64,000 nt of DNA, taken from Hemicordylus capensis (Eukaryota; Chordata; Lepidosauria; Squamata; Cordylidae). The position numbers and the translations under genes were made by a program. The notes beneath the pieces are model-generated. The model was not told the origin of the DNA and ran no database searches. It saw nothing but the letters and a program-made list of their open reading frames with translations. Positions 21,958-36,100 of the stretch are shown piece by piece (positions within the stretch are counted from its first letter, which is position 1; each line of letters starts with the position of its first letter). Where the stretch lies: positions 2,816,501 through 2,880,500 of the forward strand of contig NC_069669.1 in assembly GCF_027244095.1 (NCBI RefSeq). Reading direction: 5' to 3'.

Positions 21958-24900
21958 TTATTAGATTTCTATACCGCCCTTCCAAAAATGGCTCAGGGCA
22001 GTTTACACAGAGAAATAATAAATAAATTAAATAAATTAAATATAAATATAACAACATAGTCCTTGCTCACCTCCACCCACATAATCAGGCCGCGTCTATA
22101 ACAATGTGCACTTCTGACTCCACTCCTGCACCTTCGCATCTAACTCCTGGCTTAATGGGCAGTATCACTCACGTCAGACGCCTACAACTGCCTCATTCAA
22201 AATTCCAGAACTTCTCCGCCCCCACCGAAATAAGCTCCGCCCCAGCTGCACAGGAGCACCATCCCCACCGTTAAGCACCGCCCCAAGCACCGCACTCGGC
22301 CCCGCCCACATTGCCGGAGACCGGCCCCGCCCTCCCGCTCGGGACTCACTCTGTCAATGGTGCTGGCAGGCGCATTCCCGCCCAGGCTTTCCCGCAGATA
22401 GTCGCCTGCTTTGTCGCACTGGCCCAGGTTGCCATCCGGTTTGCCTAGCAGTGCCCGTGTGGCCTTGAAGGTGTGCAGCGCTGCATGCGGGAGAGGATTC
22501 CTGCAGTTTGGAGAAGGACCGTGTGGAGTAGGAGCTTTGCCAAATAGGATTGGGAGAGAGGCTGCAATGCCCTCCCTCACTCCTTGCCTGCCCCACAATT
22601 AGCAGAATAAAATATGCAAACTAAGAGAAATAAAATGTGTGCAGATTGATACAGAACCCTTAGGGACACCGGAAGCTGCATTCTGCTGAGTCCGGGACTT
22701 GGTCCCTCTAGCTCAGTCTTGTCTACACAGACTGGCAGCGGCTGCTTCAAGGTTGCAGGCAGGAGTCTCTCTCGGCCTGATCTGGAGATGCTGCCAGGGA
22801 GGGAACGTGGAACCTTCTGCATGCAAGCAGATGCTCTACGAACGCGCTACACCCTAAGCTTACATAGCTGCCTTTTACTGAGTCAGGGTCTTGGTCCATC
22901 TAGCTCTGTATTGTCTACACTGACCGGCAGCAGCTTTCCCAGTACTAGGTGGAGATACTGCCAGGAAGTGAACCCGGGACATTCTGCATGTAGTAGATGC
23001 TTTACTAGGGGGCCCCATCCCCAACCCACCCTAACTCAGCATAGAATTTTGACTTTTGGTTTGTTTTAACATAGGGGGTCCGAGTGGGGGTCCCCTTCTT
23101 ATGACGACTATAGAGTCCCCGCAGCCCCACCCCACAGCTTCCTCGAGGTGAGGCTCCAAATACTCCCTGAGGGGCAGTGGCAGCCCCTTCTCCCACACCA
23201 CACACTTACTCGGAGGCCTGCAGAGCTCTGGGCATGGACTCCACCAGCGGGTAGAGGCGCTCCATAGCCTCGTCGTCCCCCTGCAGCCCGTGGATCACCA
23301 TGGCAACCAGGGATGCCCACCAGTGAGCCACAGGGTCAGTGCCTAGAGGGAGGAGGAAGAAAGGAATTAGGCATTGGGTAAAAAGGAGAATCTTCCAAAA
23401 ACACACAGACTAGGTTGGGACAGAGAGGCAGCCTCTTTGGGCCCGGACAGCGATGTCGTCTCTGTCCATTAAAGCCATTTATGCTAGTAGCCACCAGTAC
23501 ATCTTGTGGCAATGAGTCCCACAAATTAGTATACTTAAGAAGGACTTTTTTCTGTCTATCCTGAATCTCCTGCCAGCCAATTTCATTGGATGACCCAATT
23601 GCTAGTATTATGGGAGAGGGAGGAAAGGTTCTCTCCATCAACTTGTCTCACAACAGGCAGCATTTTATAAAACCTCCACTTTCACCCTTCCATTTCCCCT
23701 TAATTCCTTTCCCCAGGACCCTTCAGCCGCTTTAGCCTAGCTCCTCCAAGACTGTTCCTTATCTTGGCAAATCGTACCTGTGGTAGCATCCATGCTGGTA
23801 CTTCTGAAAAGAGCTGGACTGGGCACTGCATCGGCACAGCTGTTGAGGAAGTGAAGGTATTCGAGGGCATCGGAGAATTCCCTGCAGCAAGACCAGGAGG
23901 AGAGGGAGAGCAAAGACGCATTAGGGGCACAAGTACAACCCCCAGCAACCTTCATCTGGCCAGGGTTGGCCTCAGTGAGAGCAAGGAATTCCCACCAGGT
24001 CCCCCGCTAACTGAGTAAAGAGGCAACTTTTAAAAGTGGGATCTTTTGAGAGTTTGACTTGTGTTTGACACTCATGCACCTTCCTCGGGGGAGAAGAGCT
24101 AGTCTGGCGGGAGCAAGCATGACTTGTCCCCTTTGCTAAGCAGGGTCTGGCCTGGTTTGCATTTGAGTGGCAGACTACATGTATGAGCACTGTAAGAGAT
24201 TCCCCTTCGGGGACGGAGCATCTGAGGTTCTAAGTCCCCTCCCTGGCAGCATCTCCAGATAGGGCTGAGACAGATTCCTGCCTGTAGCCTTGGAGAAGCC
24301 GCTGCCAGTCTGTGCAGACAATACTGTGCTAGATGGACCAAGGGTCTGACTCGGTAGAAAGCAGCTTCCTAAGTTCCTAGATTCTGGGGCTTGAATACAT
24401 TTTCCCTGGGGTGGGGGTCACAGGGTTGTAGTCACGCCCCAGAATCTAGCAGCAAGAGATGCACACAGCGGGGCTTGGGCTGCTGAGGAGAGGCCTTGTG
24501 GGATCCCAAACCCCTCCGCCCCCCACCCACCCCCGCCCCTCTGCTGCCCTCTGGCTGGCACCCACATCTCATTCCCCAAACTCAATGTTTTCTTCCTTGG
24601 GGGGAAAGGAGGGGACTGGCAGAAAGGGAGATGGAAGCCTCTTTCTGGATTGGACAGAGGTGCAAACCCATGGCCAGCATGGCCACCTCAAAGGGGCTGG
24701 GTGGCCGGGTTCAACATGGGGGCTTCCCCTTTGAGCAGAACGGGGGCTCACATTTCTGAGTGCCCCGTCCGCTGAATATTTGTTCACACATCGAACCCAG
24801 ACCTTGGAAATTATGGAGAGGGGATGAATAGCAATCAGGAGAGAGGGCGACTTGAAGGGAGAGATTCTCATGTCGGAGCACAGGAAGCCGAATTCTAATT

Positions 24901-27028
24901 CCGACTCACCCCTCGCTGTGGCTGGCCGGCGTCGGGGTCTCCAGCCTGGACACGCAAGAGAGGGCCTTCTCCAACAAGTGCTCTCGGAAGAGCTGAGTCA
25001 CCTGGGCCAAGGGGTCCACTGGGGACAGAAAGAGCCAACTGTTAGGGGGCATCACCCACACAAAAGCCTCTCAGCCCAACACTTCAAAGGCTCCTTTGGA
25101 CTACCCCGTCTCACACAGTCTACAAGGGTGGCCCACCTGAGGCCACCTCCAGATGCAGCTGGACTACAATCCCCATCATCCCCTGCTACCGTTGCTACGG
25201 TGTCAGGGGATGATGGGGGTTGCAGTCCCACAGCAGCCAGAGAGCCTCACGTGGGCCAGCCTGATATAAATCATTTGAAAAAGCATTTTAATCCTGCACT
25301 TTCTCCAAGGAACTCAAGATTGGCACTCATGGGTTGACAGCTGTTTTTTCTGCACAACAGCCCTGTGAGGCACGTTAGGCCATAAGTGAGTACTGCCCAG
25401 GGAGCTCTGTAGCCCAGCAGGGATTTGAACCCAAGATTGCGGCTGCTTCAGACCCCTAACCTCTACCCACTATACCACCCCATCTTGGGCCGCAGTACCT
25501 GGGTTACTAGTGGAGCTGTAGATACTCTCTCGAGGGGAGCTCTTCACAGTCCATTCACCATCCACGAAGAAGCGGTGGCCCACGGGGTGGCACAACCACT
25601 GGAGGGCGGGCGGGACGGTTCCGCTGTGGGACAGCAGCACCTGCCGGGCGCTGCTGAGGAAGAAACGCTGCGCAGGGCGGGGAGAAGGAACGCAATCTGA
25701 GCTAGACCCTTTACGGCAAACCTGTTGGTTGAAATCTTCACCCAACACTTGGTTTTTTATAGAGAATTTGATGCTCTACAATTTTCTTATTTAACATTTT
25801 CCCATCGGAGCAACGCTTTGAGAGCTCTATGCAAAAACCTATTTTTGGCGGCCATCTCTCCAAGATGGTGGCCAGAGCTCACGTTGTAATGATCAGGACT
25901 TTTAGTAGGCTACTTACAACAGTGTCCTCAGCAATGGTGCCAGTTTTCAAACGTTTGGGATTTCCAAAATGAGCTAAAATGAGCGGACTAATCACTCCCT
26001 CCACTTACCGCCAGGAAGTGGAAGCAGCGGTGCAGGCTGGTCTTCACGCGGAGCGCTGCCGCCACATACACTTCCGCCAAGGTCTCCAGGGAGATGGTGT
26101 CGCCTGCACACTCGGCCAGGTTCACGGCGCTCAGTGCCATGTTGATAGCTGACAGGTGACCTGCCACATGCTTCCCTGGGAGAGAAGGTGGAGTAGGAGG
26201 AGGTTTGCCTATGACTGGGCGCCCAGACAATATTCTCTTTCCCTCAGTAGGGCGAACATTTCCAGTGCAGGCCAAGGTATCTGGAGGATGGTCTTCTCCC
26301 ACATGGGTCCACCTGATCATTCATTCATTCATTCATTCATTCATTCATTCATTCATTCAAAACATTTCTGCTCCGCTCCTCCGGTATTCTACTGCTAGGG
26401 GCGGCTTACAACATTAATAAAATAGACATAATGCAGAAGAATAAAAATTTAATATATTAGAAAAGTTCAGGCCAAAACCACATTTAAAAGTTACACTTTT
26501 TAAAAGTTGCAAATTAAAAGTGATAAATAAAAAGCCAAAAACTAAGAAACCTACCAAATATAAGCAGCAGATAAAATATTTTAAAGTCTCTCTTTTTTTT
26601 AAAAAAAAAAGGTCTTCAATTGTTTCTTAAAAACACACTGAGGGAGGGAGCATGGTGAAGCTCTACAGGGAGGGAGTCCTGATGTAAGATAAGATAGGGA
26701 AGGCCTCCTGTGGGTGCCACCGTCATCTGAGGTTTGTTTGGCAGACAAACAGGGCAGGGCCTTCTCTGCGGTGACCCCATCCTTGTGGAATTCCCTTCCT
26801 CAAGATATTTGGTTTGCCCTCTTTCTCCCACACTTTTGATCTGCTGAAGACACTTGTTCAGGCATTTCTCACCATCAAATTATCTATAAGAGGTCTCATT
26901 GCTGGTTTTTTTTAGTTAAAAGGTATTTTAACTAAAAATATTTTAATATTTTAATCATATTTCTATTTATAACCTGTACACCAACCTGAGACCTTGGTAT
27001 AAAAACATCTTAAAATTCATTCATTCAT

Positions 27029-27117
<89 letters not shown>

Positions 27118-30100
27118 AGAGGACTGGGATCCTTGAATGGCATGGATTGTCCACTTTGCTAAGCAGGGCCCACCCCAGCTTGCATTTGAATAGGAGACTA
27201 GACATGAGCCCTGTGGAAATGGGAAAGCCACAGCCTGGAGGCTGGAGACAGCAGGAAGGCCCCTGACTGTGAGTAATAAGAAGGGACCAATTCAGTTAGA
27301 CTTGTGAAGGAAGTTATTTTCCCTTATTGTATCGCTTGAATCTGAGTTGCCAGGTTAATGAAAAAAATTGCTCTTGTAGCATACCTTTTTCTTTCCATCT
27401 AATAAGAAATCCTTGTTGCTGAAGTGTGCTATTCTTCATTTGGGGTCTGCCTTAATCACACACCTCTGGAGGTGTAGGAATGTGCTCAGCCTCTTTTAGG
27501 AAGGGCTTTGCCACTTGATCCCCATGTTAAAATAAAGCGGATAGTGGCAGCCTACTTTGAATCCCTTACAGTCAAGGATACAGTGAACTCCAGTCTCCTC
27601 CTCTGGCTCTGGTAGGACTATGACAACTACGAATATTTACATACCACTTCTGGACATAAGTTCAAGAAGTTTACATAGGAAAAATAAGTTTTAAAAGAAG
27701 ATGGTTTGCTAGTGCATTGCAGTGATGTGCAGGCCCCACCAATATTTGGGAACCACCTCCCCTCCCCCTCCAGTTTTACCTGTCATGTGCAGCTGATGCA
27801 GCTGGTGGTAGACCAGAGCCGCATCACCGGCACTCTTGCGCACGTCGGCCTTGAGCTCCCGGTCACGGAAGAAGCCGCCCGCGCGCCCCGCCAGCCAGCG
27901 CCCCACCCACAGTCGCTGCAGCACATGCCGGATCAGGTTCCACAGAAGACTACAGGTCAGGTCCAGGTTGGAAGTGGGGAGTGGGCGCCCCAGGGCTTTG
28001 AGTGCTGTCCACAAGTTCTGAGAGGCCTGAGCAAAATCCCCCTGAGGGAAAAAGAGAACCACTGCAAAGATGGCAGGAAAAAGAGGGTTGGGGCCATAGC
28101 GCCATCCTTTGCATAGCTTGTGCTTTGCACACAGCAGGTTGGTGGGGGCAAGAGACAGGGCCTTCTCAGTCGTGGCCCCTCGGCTCTGGAATGCCCTCCC
28201 AGAAGAGCTTTGCTGTGCTCCCTCCCTTAGGTATTGGTTTGTTTTTAAGACCTTTAGAACGTACTTACTTAGAGAGGCTTTTTAATGTGTTTTATTATAG
28301 CCTGATGGGTTTTTAATTTGGGTTGTTTTAATTGCTGTTATTCTACATTGTGTTTTATTTATTTTACTGGGTTAAATTTTATATTACTGTGATTGCTTTA
28401 CTACTGTGAGCCACCCCTGAGCAGTACTGTACTGGATGGATGGGATATACATATTTTAAATTAAATAAATAAATACAGCCCCAGGTTTAATCTCTGGCAG
28501 CATCTCCGGGTAGGATTGGGAAAAATCTGTGTGAAACCTTAGTGAGCTGCTGCCAGCCAGTGCAGACAATACTGAGCTAGGTGCACCAGAGCTTTGTCTC
28601 CGTATTAGACAGCTTCAGATGGGAAACCAATACACAGCAAGACTCCATAAGAGGGACACAGGAAGCAGCTTTCTACTGAGTCAGACTATTGATCCATCTC
28701 ACTCAGTACTGTCTACCCTGACTGGCAGCAGCTCTCTCGGGTTTCAGAACAGGATCTTTCCCAACCCGACCAGGGATCAAACCAGCATTCCCTCTAACAG
28801 AGAATTCCAGAGGTTGTTGACTACAATTCCCAGCATCCCCAGCTGCAATGGCCTTTGGCTGGGAATTATGGGAGCTGTAGTCAACAACCTCTGGGATTCC
28901 CTGTTAGAGAGAACACTGGATCAACCCCTGGGGTGTTCTGTGTTGCAAAGCTGGTGTTCTTCCACTGAGCTAGGGTCCCTGGAAAACCAGTCTGCAGGAC
29001 CACAACAAATCTTTCCCTGCTGTGGGATGAGCTGGGTGCATTCTAGGTTCTGCTCTCCTTTCACATGGATTGCCACGGAGGCCTGAGAGCACTCCTCACA
29101 AATCCCCTGCGAGGTGACCAGTCTGGAATTCTCTGCCGATCGCACAGATCTTCGCTGGCAGAGAACTTGGGATTTCTAAAGTGGGGAAGCTTGAAAGCCG
29201 TTGGATGTGCAGAATTACAGCAAGTGCACTGTAGAATCCAGAGGAAAGAGTTGTGGCATGCAAGGGCAAGACAGTGGAGTTGAATCAGGAATATTAACAG
29301 TTTAATGAGACAGATATTATTTAGAGAGAGGCAAGTGCAGTCTGCCTTCAGTCTTCTTGCTGCTGGCTGTTTGTTAGCCCCGCCTCTATTCCCGGACTGG
29401 AATACAAGTAACTAAAGCCCCATTCAAAAGCTGGCCTGGATCAAGGAATGGATTAACCCAAAACACGACATGCACACAAACACATCAACATTTACCCGTG
29501 CCAGGTCGAGGTCTGCCTGCTTGCGGTGCCTCCAGAAGGTTACGGCGGACTCCGAGTGAGGCCGTGTGATGGGCTCTCCGTAAATGAAAAGCCGGATGAA
29601 GGTGCCCAAAACCACCGTCATGTTGATTAGCCAGAAGATCAGAGTGGGGAGAAGCCATTGGGACCAAGCCACAGGAGCAACTGAGTGCAAAGACGCAAGC
29701 CGTTAGTGACCAGGCTGTTACAGTCAAGGACTGTGCGTGAGTCGCAGTTTAAAAATTCTGCTTAACAGAGACACAGAAAGCTGCCTTACATTGACTCAGA
29801 CCCTTGGTCCATCTGGCTCAATATTGTCTACACTGACTGGCAGTGGCACCGCAAGGTATTAGGCAGGAGTCTCTCCCAGCCCTACCTGGAGATGCCAGAT
29901 GCTGAAGCTGGAATCTCCTGCATACAAAGCAAGTGCTCTGTCACTGAGCTATATTCACCACTTGAAGCTGCCGTATGCTGAGTCAGACCATTGGTCCAGC
30001 TTGCTCAGTATTGTCTACACAAACTGGCAGCAACCTCAAAGGCCAACATTCCCTTCCCCAAACAGTCCATGGACACGCCCCCTGCCCCACCCACTCACCT

Positions 30101-33100
30101 CTAGGCTCGTCTTCGGCCTTGATGTTGCGCCCATGGATGCTAGGACCAGCAATCTCCGAGGAGCTTGCAGAAATGGAGCCCCCCAGCAGGGAGGACAGAG
30201 GGTTGAAAGAGAGGCAGAGGAAGACAAATGCACACAGCGCCATGCGGGATCGGTCCAGCATCCCCAGGCTGCCTGGAGAGAGAGTTGGACGCTCTGGCTT
30301 CACCTGCAAGCACCAATGACAAAAAATAGCTGTGTGTGAATTCCTAGAACGATGGGAGGAGGCCGGGGGGAAATGTTGAGCCATGACCACCAGAAGGGGT
30401 CAAAACTCTCCTGAACACGGGACACAGCTCAATGGTAGAATGCGGGCATTGTGTGTACAAGGCGTCAAGTTCAATCCCTGGCACCTCCAGTTACAAAACT
30501 GATTGAGAGACTTCTTCCCAAGACCGCTGCCAATCAGAGCAGGCAATATGAAGAGAGGTGGACCAATGACTTGACTCAGTCTACAGCAACTTCCTAAAGA
30601 TGCCCTCCCTCAGTGTTTTAGATTGATCCCTATTCTTTTCATTGCTCTACTGATCTACAAGGATGGATATGGAAGCTGGGAGGAAGCTGCCAGGTCCTTG
30701 GTCCATCGGGTTCAGTGTCATCTACTCTGACTGGCAGCAGCTCTCCAGACTTTCAAACAGGGGTCTTCCCCAGCCCTTCCTGGAGATTCTGGGGGTTGAA
30801 CATGGGCCCTTCTCCACGCAAAGCAGATGCTTTACCGCGGAGCTATAAGCCTTCCCCTAAACCCACAAAGCTGCCTTTTGAGTCAGACCCCTGGTTGCTC
30901 TAGGTCCGTATTACCTACACTGGCTGGCAGCAGCTTTCCATGGTTTTAGACAGGAGTCTTTCCCAGCCCTACCTGGAGATGCTGCCAGGGATTGAACCTG
31001 GGATGTTCTGTGTGTGCAAAGCAGATGCTCTCTGCCCCTGAGCTATGGCCCCATCCCCAAAGAGACTGATAGTGACTCATCTGCGCATTTCCGCTCTGGC
31101 AAATCCCCGTCTTGGGTGCCTTCCTAGCTGCCCATCCTCAACACCCACCCACCCCTTCCCACCCGCCACGGCACCTTAGCCTCCTCGCAGAATGGGCTGT
31201 CAGGCTCCGAGTCGCTTCCACTGGCACCGCTGAGCGAGAGGGGACTGCTGTGCGAGGGGGAGCCGGCGTCCGAGGGGGGCGGCGTCAGGGCGTCCATCAG
31301 CTTGACCCCTTCTGCCGAGTCCTCCATGTTCCCACCAGACGTGGCTACCAGCTCCTTGAGGGACTCTGCAGGAGAAACCACAAGAATGTGACGCAGAATC
31401 CTTACTCACCTTAGCTAGGGTGGATGGGTGCACCAAGAACATTCCAGAAGGAATTTCCACGGATCCCCCAGACAACCGTGCAATTGGGCCCTCAACTAGA
31501 GTTGCCATGCCCCCACCGGAATTCCGGGTTGCACCCGGATTTTAAGCATCTCACCCAGATTTTAAGCATCTCACCCAGATTCGCCCAGATTTCAGCTTTC
31601 TTTATTATTATTATTTCTAGTTTACACAGTCAGACAGGTGTTATTGACTGGTTTGTTTTATCCAGACATCGAGTCTTTCCCAAGGACCTGGGATGCCAGA
31701 ATTTTATTATCAATTGTTATAGATATCGTCACAGAATATAGGCTGTTCCCAGTAAAGCTGCTTTTTGTAATTGGCTGATGGTGATTTCTGTGGCCCCAAT
31801 GGTGTTAAGGTGCTCTTCAAGGTCTTTTGGAATTGCACCCAGGGCGTCAATTACCACTGGGATTATTTTGGTCTTCTTCTGCCACAGCCTTTCAATTTCA
31901 ATTTGTAGTCTACAAATTGAGTATTTGTAGATACAAATACTTGTAGATACAAATATTTGTAGATACAAATATTTGTAGATACAAATACAAATACAGTATT
32001 TGTAATCTACAAATTGAGTATTTGTAGATACTCAAAATAACAAGTATTTTGTTATTTTTTCCTATTTCTTTTTCTTCTATTCTGCTATCCCCTGGTATTG
32101 CTATGTCGATTATTTTGACTTGTTTTTCTTTCTTCTCAACTACAGTTATATCTGGTGTATTGTGTAGCAGATGTTTGTCTGTTTGTAGTCAAAAATAGTC
32201 AGAAATAACATATTTGCATCTTCACTTTCTACCACTTTTTCAGTTTTATGGTCCCACCAATGTTTGGCTACAGGTCGCTTGTATTTCTTGCAGATGTTCC
32301 AGTGTATCATCCCTGCTACCTTGTCATGCCTTTGTTTGTAGTCAGTCTGTGCGATCTTTTTACAACAGCTGATTAGGTGGTCCACTGTTTATTTATTATT
32401 ATTATTATTATTTTTAAAAGCTAAGCACCCTTGTAGAAGCAGAGTTATGGAGCAAAACGTGCAGTCACTACTCTGCTCAGAAATTATTTTCAAGCCACTT
32501 TACATAATATGCAAATTAGGCACCCGGCTTGCATATTATGTAATTATTGCATATTATACCCGGCTTGCATAAGCCAGGAGGTGGCAACTCTACTCTCAAC
32601 AGACTGCGTCGTTTCAATCCACCCTGACCCTGGAAACCATCACGACTTTCCCACAATGGGCTCCGAGAGGGATGCTGTTGCCAGGCAACCTGAAGCGAGG
32701 CCCGGCACCTCCCAGAATGCTCCTTGATGGGCCCAAGTTTGGTTCCTTAGACTCTATAAGGGGAAAGGGGAAATGGCGAGCCACTCACTGTGCTTCTGGG
32801 AAGCCATTTTGAAAGCCAAGTTCTCTGCCTTCAACTTCTGGTTGGTCTGTTTCAGGAACCGAATGTAGTCAATCGCCTTCCGCAAAATGGCCGATTTGTT
32901 CAGCTGCCAAAAAGGGGTGGTTTGGTTACAGCAGGCCAGCTCAACTTTGGCCCTCCTGCAGATTTGCGCCTACAACTCCCATAATCCCTGGCTACAGTGG
33001 CTGGGGATTATGGGAGTTGTAGTCCAAAAACAGCTGGGGTGCCAAAGTCAAGCAGGCCTGGGTTACAGCCAGGGCTAGCCCATTACAAGGCAGTCGTCTA

Positions 33101-36100
33101 AGACAACAATTCAGAATTCAGCACTGCCCATTATTCTTTCTCTCCCTCTTGCATTGCACCCCTGAAGTACTGCACAGTGGGGTAAGAATGTAAGATGGAA
33201 TCCTGCCCCCTGCTCCCCAAAGGGGCTGCACATCCTGCACCTCAAAAGACACCGTCTTCTTTGCTCATTGCACCTCTGTCCCCAATAAACAGCTACTCTC
33301 ATAAGCTGCGCTCCCTCTCTTGACGATGGATTGCCGGCCTCAGCATTCGTTTCCAAAAAGAGTTGGTCTCAGAATGGAATTCCAAATTCACAGCAGCCTC
33401 TTTTCATGCCTGAAGGGTTAGTTTTGCCCCCCAATAGACTGGGAACTCTCTCCCACTGTATCCTTAAGCCAGTGTGGGCTAGTCCTTGGCCAGTCGTCTG
33501 CGCGGGCTGGACATGGGAGACCATAAATGAGCAGTCTGCAGGGCTCAGGTTCAGGCTCTGCACAAAATCAGGTTGTGCCCGGGGCCAGCCCTGGTTAGAA
33601 CAAGCACAGAGAAAGCCCAGACCATAGGAAACATAGGAAGCTGCCTTATCCTGAGTCAGACCCTTGGTCCATCTAGCTCAGTATTGTCTGCACAGACTGG
33701 CAGCGGTTTCTCCCAGGTTGCAGGCAGGAGTCTCTCTCTCAGCCCTATCTTGGAGATGCTGCCAGGGAGGGAACTTGTGGCCTTCTACATGGAAGCATAC
33801 AGATGCTCTTCCCAGAGCAGCCCCATCTCCTCAGAGGGATATCTTAGTCACCCATTCAAATGCAAACCAGGGTGGACCCTGCTTAGCAAAGGGGACCATT
33901 CATGCTTGCTACCACAAGACCAGCTCTCCCTTGCGCAAAAGTCAGGCACAATGCGATGGGAGGTTCTCCTGCACAAGCCCAGCTGAAATGGGCAAAAGCC
34001 GTGCAGGAACGCAAGCATACCTTGGCTTCTGACCCCACCACCAAGTCTTTGAGCTCGTTGATCTTGTCGTTGATGGAAGAGCGATAGCGTTTCTCGATGG
34101 CGTTGTGTGCCGTGCGCTTCTCTCCTTTGCCGTGGCTGGCCAGCGGCTTCCCAGCATTCAGGCGGTTAATGGGCAGCTTGTCAGTATCCATCATTATTGG
34201 CACTGTAGCCAGGATTGTACCTCCACTCACCAACGCCTACACAGAGACAGAAAGGTTTCTTTGCCTCATCTCCTGCCACACTTCTGTATCACAGGGATTC
34301 TCTCTATAGCCATGATTTTTCCGTGCAGTCAAAAAGGACTTTTCGGCCAAGCAGCTTTTAAAAAAAAACCATAAACTTAATTTGTTATTGACTGAGAAGA
34401 CGACAAAGAAGGGGGTGCCATAGAGTAAACGTTTGTGCCAATCAACGTTACAGCAGTACTGGCATTCAGTCATTTGCACAACCTCAGGTGTTTATTTAGA
34501 AAACAAAAATATTTTTAAAAAAGATCCCGCTCACCAGTCCCCTCCCTGCGGTGCTGTATTGGTTCTGACCTAATCCAAACCTCGGTTCGTGCACATCCCT
34601 AATATAAGCACATAAAGGCAAGACCAATACGGTGCATTTATAATGTAATAATTCCCAAAGCACTTCTTCTGTCTTCATCCAGGGAATTGATTTGGCACTT
34701 AACTAGACATAAAATGGCATCTCCTTCTCATATGCCAAATGTAAATAACTTCTCTCTTTCCAAACACAACTCGCAGAATTCTTAACCAACTCCAAATTCT
34801 GTTTCTGTGGTGAGTACACTCAGTCCCAACTACCATGAAATTAAGATGATCTTTTAGCCCTAGATTACCAGTGAAATTCTGTACAAAGTAATCTTAAAGT
34901 ACTTCAAGAGAATGTTCAGGCTAGGGCAATTGTGTCTGGCCTCGCCAATTGCGATCTGAGTATCCGTGGTTGACAAGGTTTTTTAGTGACTTGGGGAGGG
35001 GGTAGCAATTTTGAGGGGTTCCGAGGTTCAATCCGCTCATTCCTCTTGCTGACCCTTGCCCACTCCTCGCCTTAAAGTCCCTTTTAGTGATGGGGGTGGG
35101 GTTGCAAAAATTTTCCAGAGGTTCCATCTGCTCATTCCTCTGGGTGACTTCTGGCTTTAACGGATCTGTGGGAACTTCTGCTGATGTTTTTTCTTTTTCA
35201 ATTCCTTTATTTTATTTTAATTTTTTGTCTTTTTGTGATCCTGGGTCCCCTAACCCCGTTTCCCACTCATTTCAATGGCTTGCCCACCGCGAATTTGCCA
35301 ACCATGGGGTTTTGCTGGAATGTAACCCTTGTGGTTGGCAGGAGACGACTGTATCCTCTGACCAGCGTGGGCTAGTCATTTAGTTAGTCATTTGACCTCG
35401 CAAATGAGCAGCTCGCGTGGCCCAAGTTAAAGCCTGGGCGCCACACTTCTTGGATGGGGAGGGGTTTCTGGGTTTTTGTGTGCTAAAATCAAACTTTGTC
35501 CAGGGTGCCAAAAAAACTAGGGCTGACCCTCCTTCTCGGGACGGGCAGCCCTTACCGGCATCTGCAGCGGCGTGGATTGGATAGCCGTGGTGGTGGTCAG
35601 AGAGGTGATGCCGGACGTCTTGGCTACAGACCCATCTGCCTTCACGGCTGTCAGGAGCAAAGAATCGGCCTTGATGAAGTGAGGCTGCAGAAGAACCTGC
35701 CGAGAGAGAAGAGACAGTCAGCGTAGCTCTGCAGCCGGAATGATCCTGATGAGAAAACCCACACCGTGTCTACTCACCGGCACTTGTTGTATTTGGGGTT
35801 GGATGACTTGGGAGGTACTGGGGGCCAAGAGCGGCTGTGGGGCGATGCTCTGGACTGATGCCTGCACCGTCAGTGTTTGGGTCTGCTGAGATGTGACAGG
35901 GACCATCGGAGAAGGCTGAGGAGCTGAGAAAGAGGGAGCGTGCATTCAAACTTGAAGTCAGGGTAGGTTGGAGTTCCTACCCTCACCTCTGATGCCCTCC
36001 AACCTTCCTGCCACCCCCAAGATTGCAGTCTTAGTATTTATGTAGGTCTGCAACAACTGTGTTTTTATCCTACCCTTCCTCCACGAAGCTCAGGAAAACA

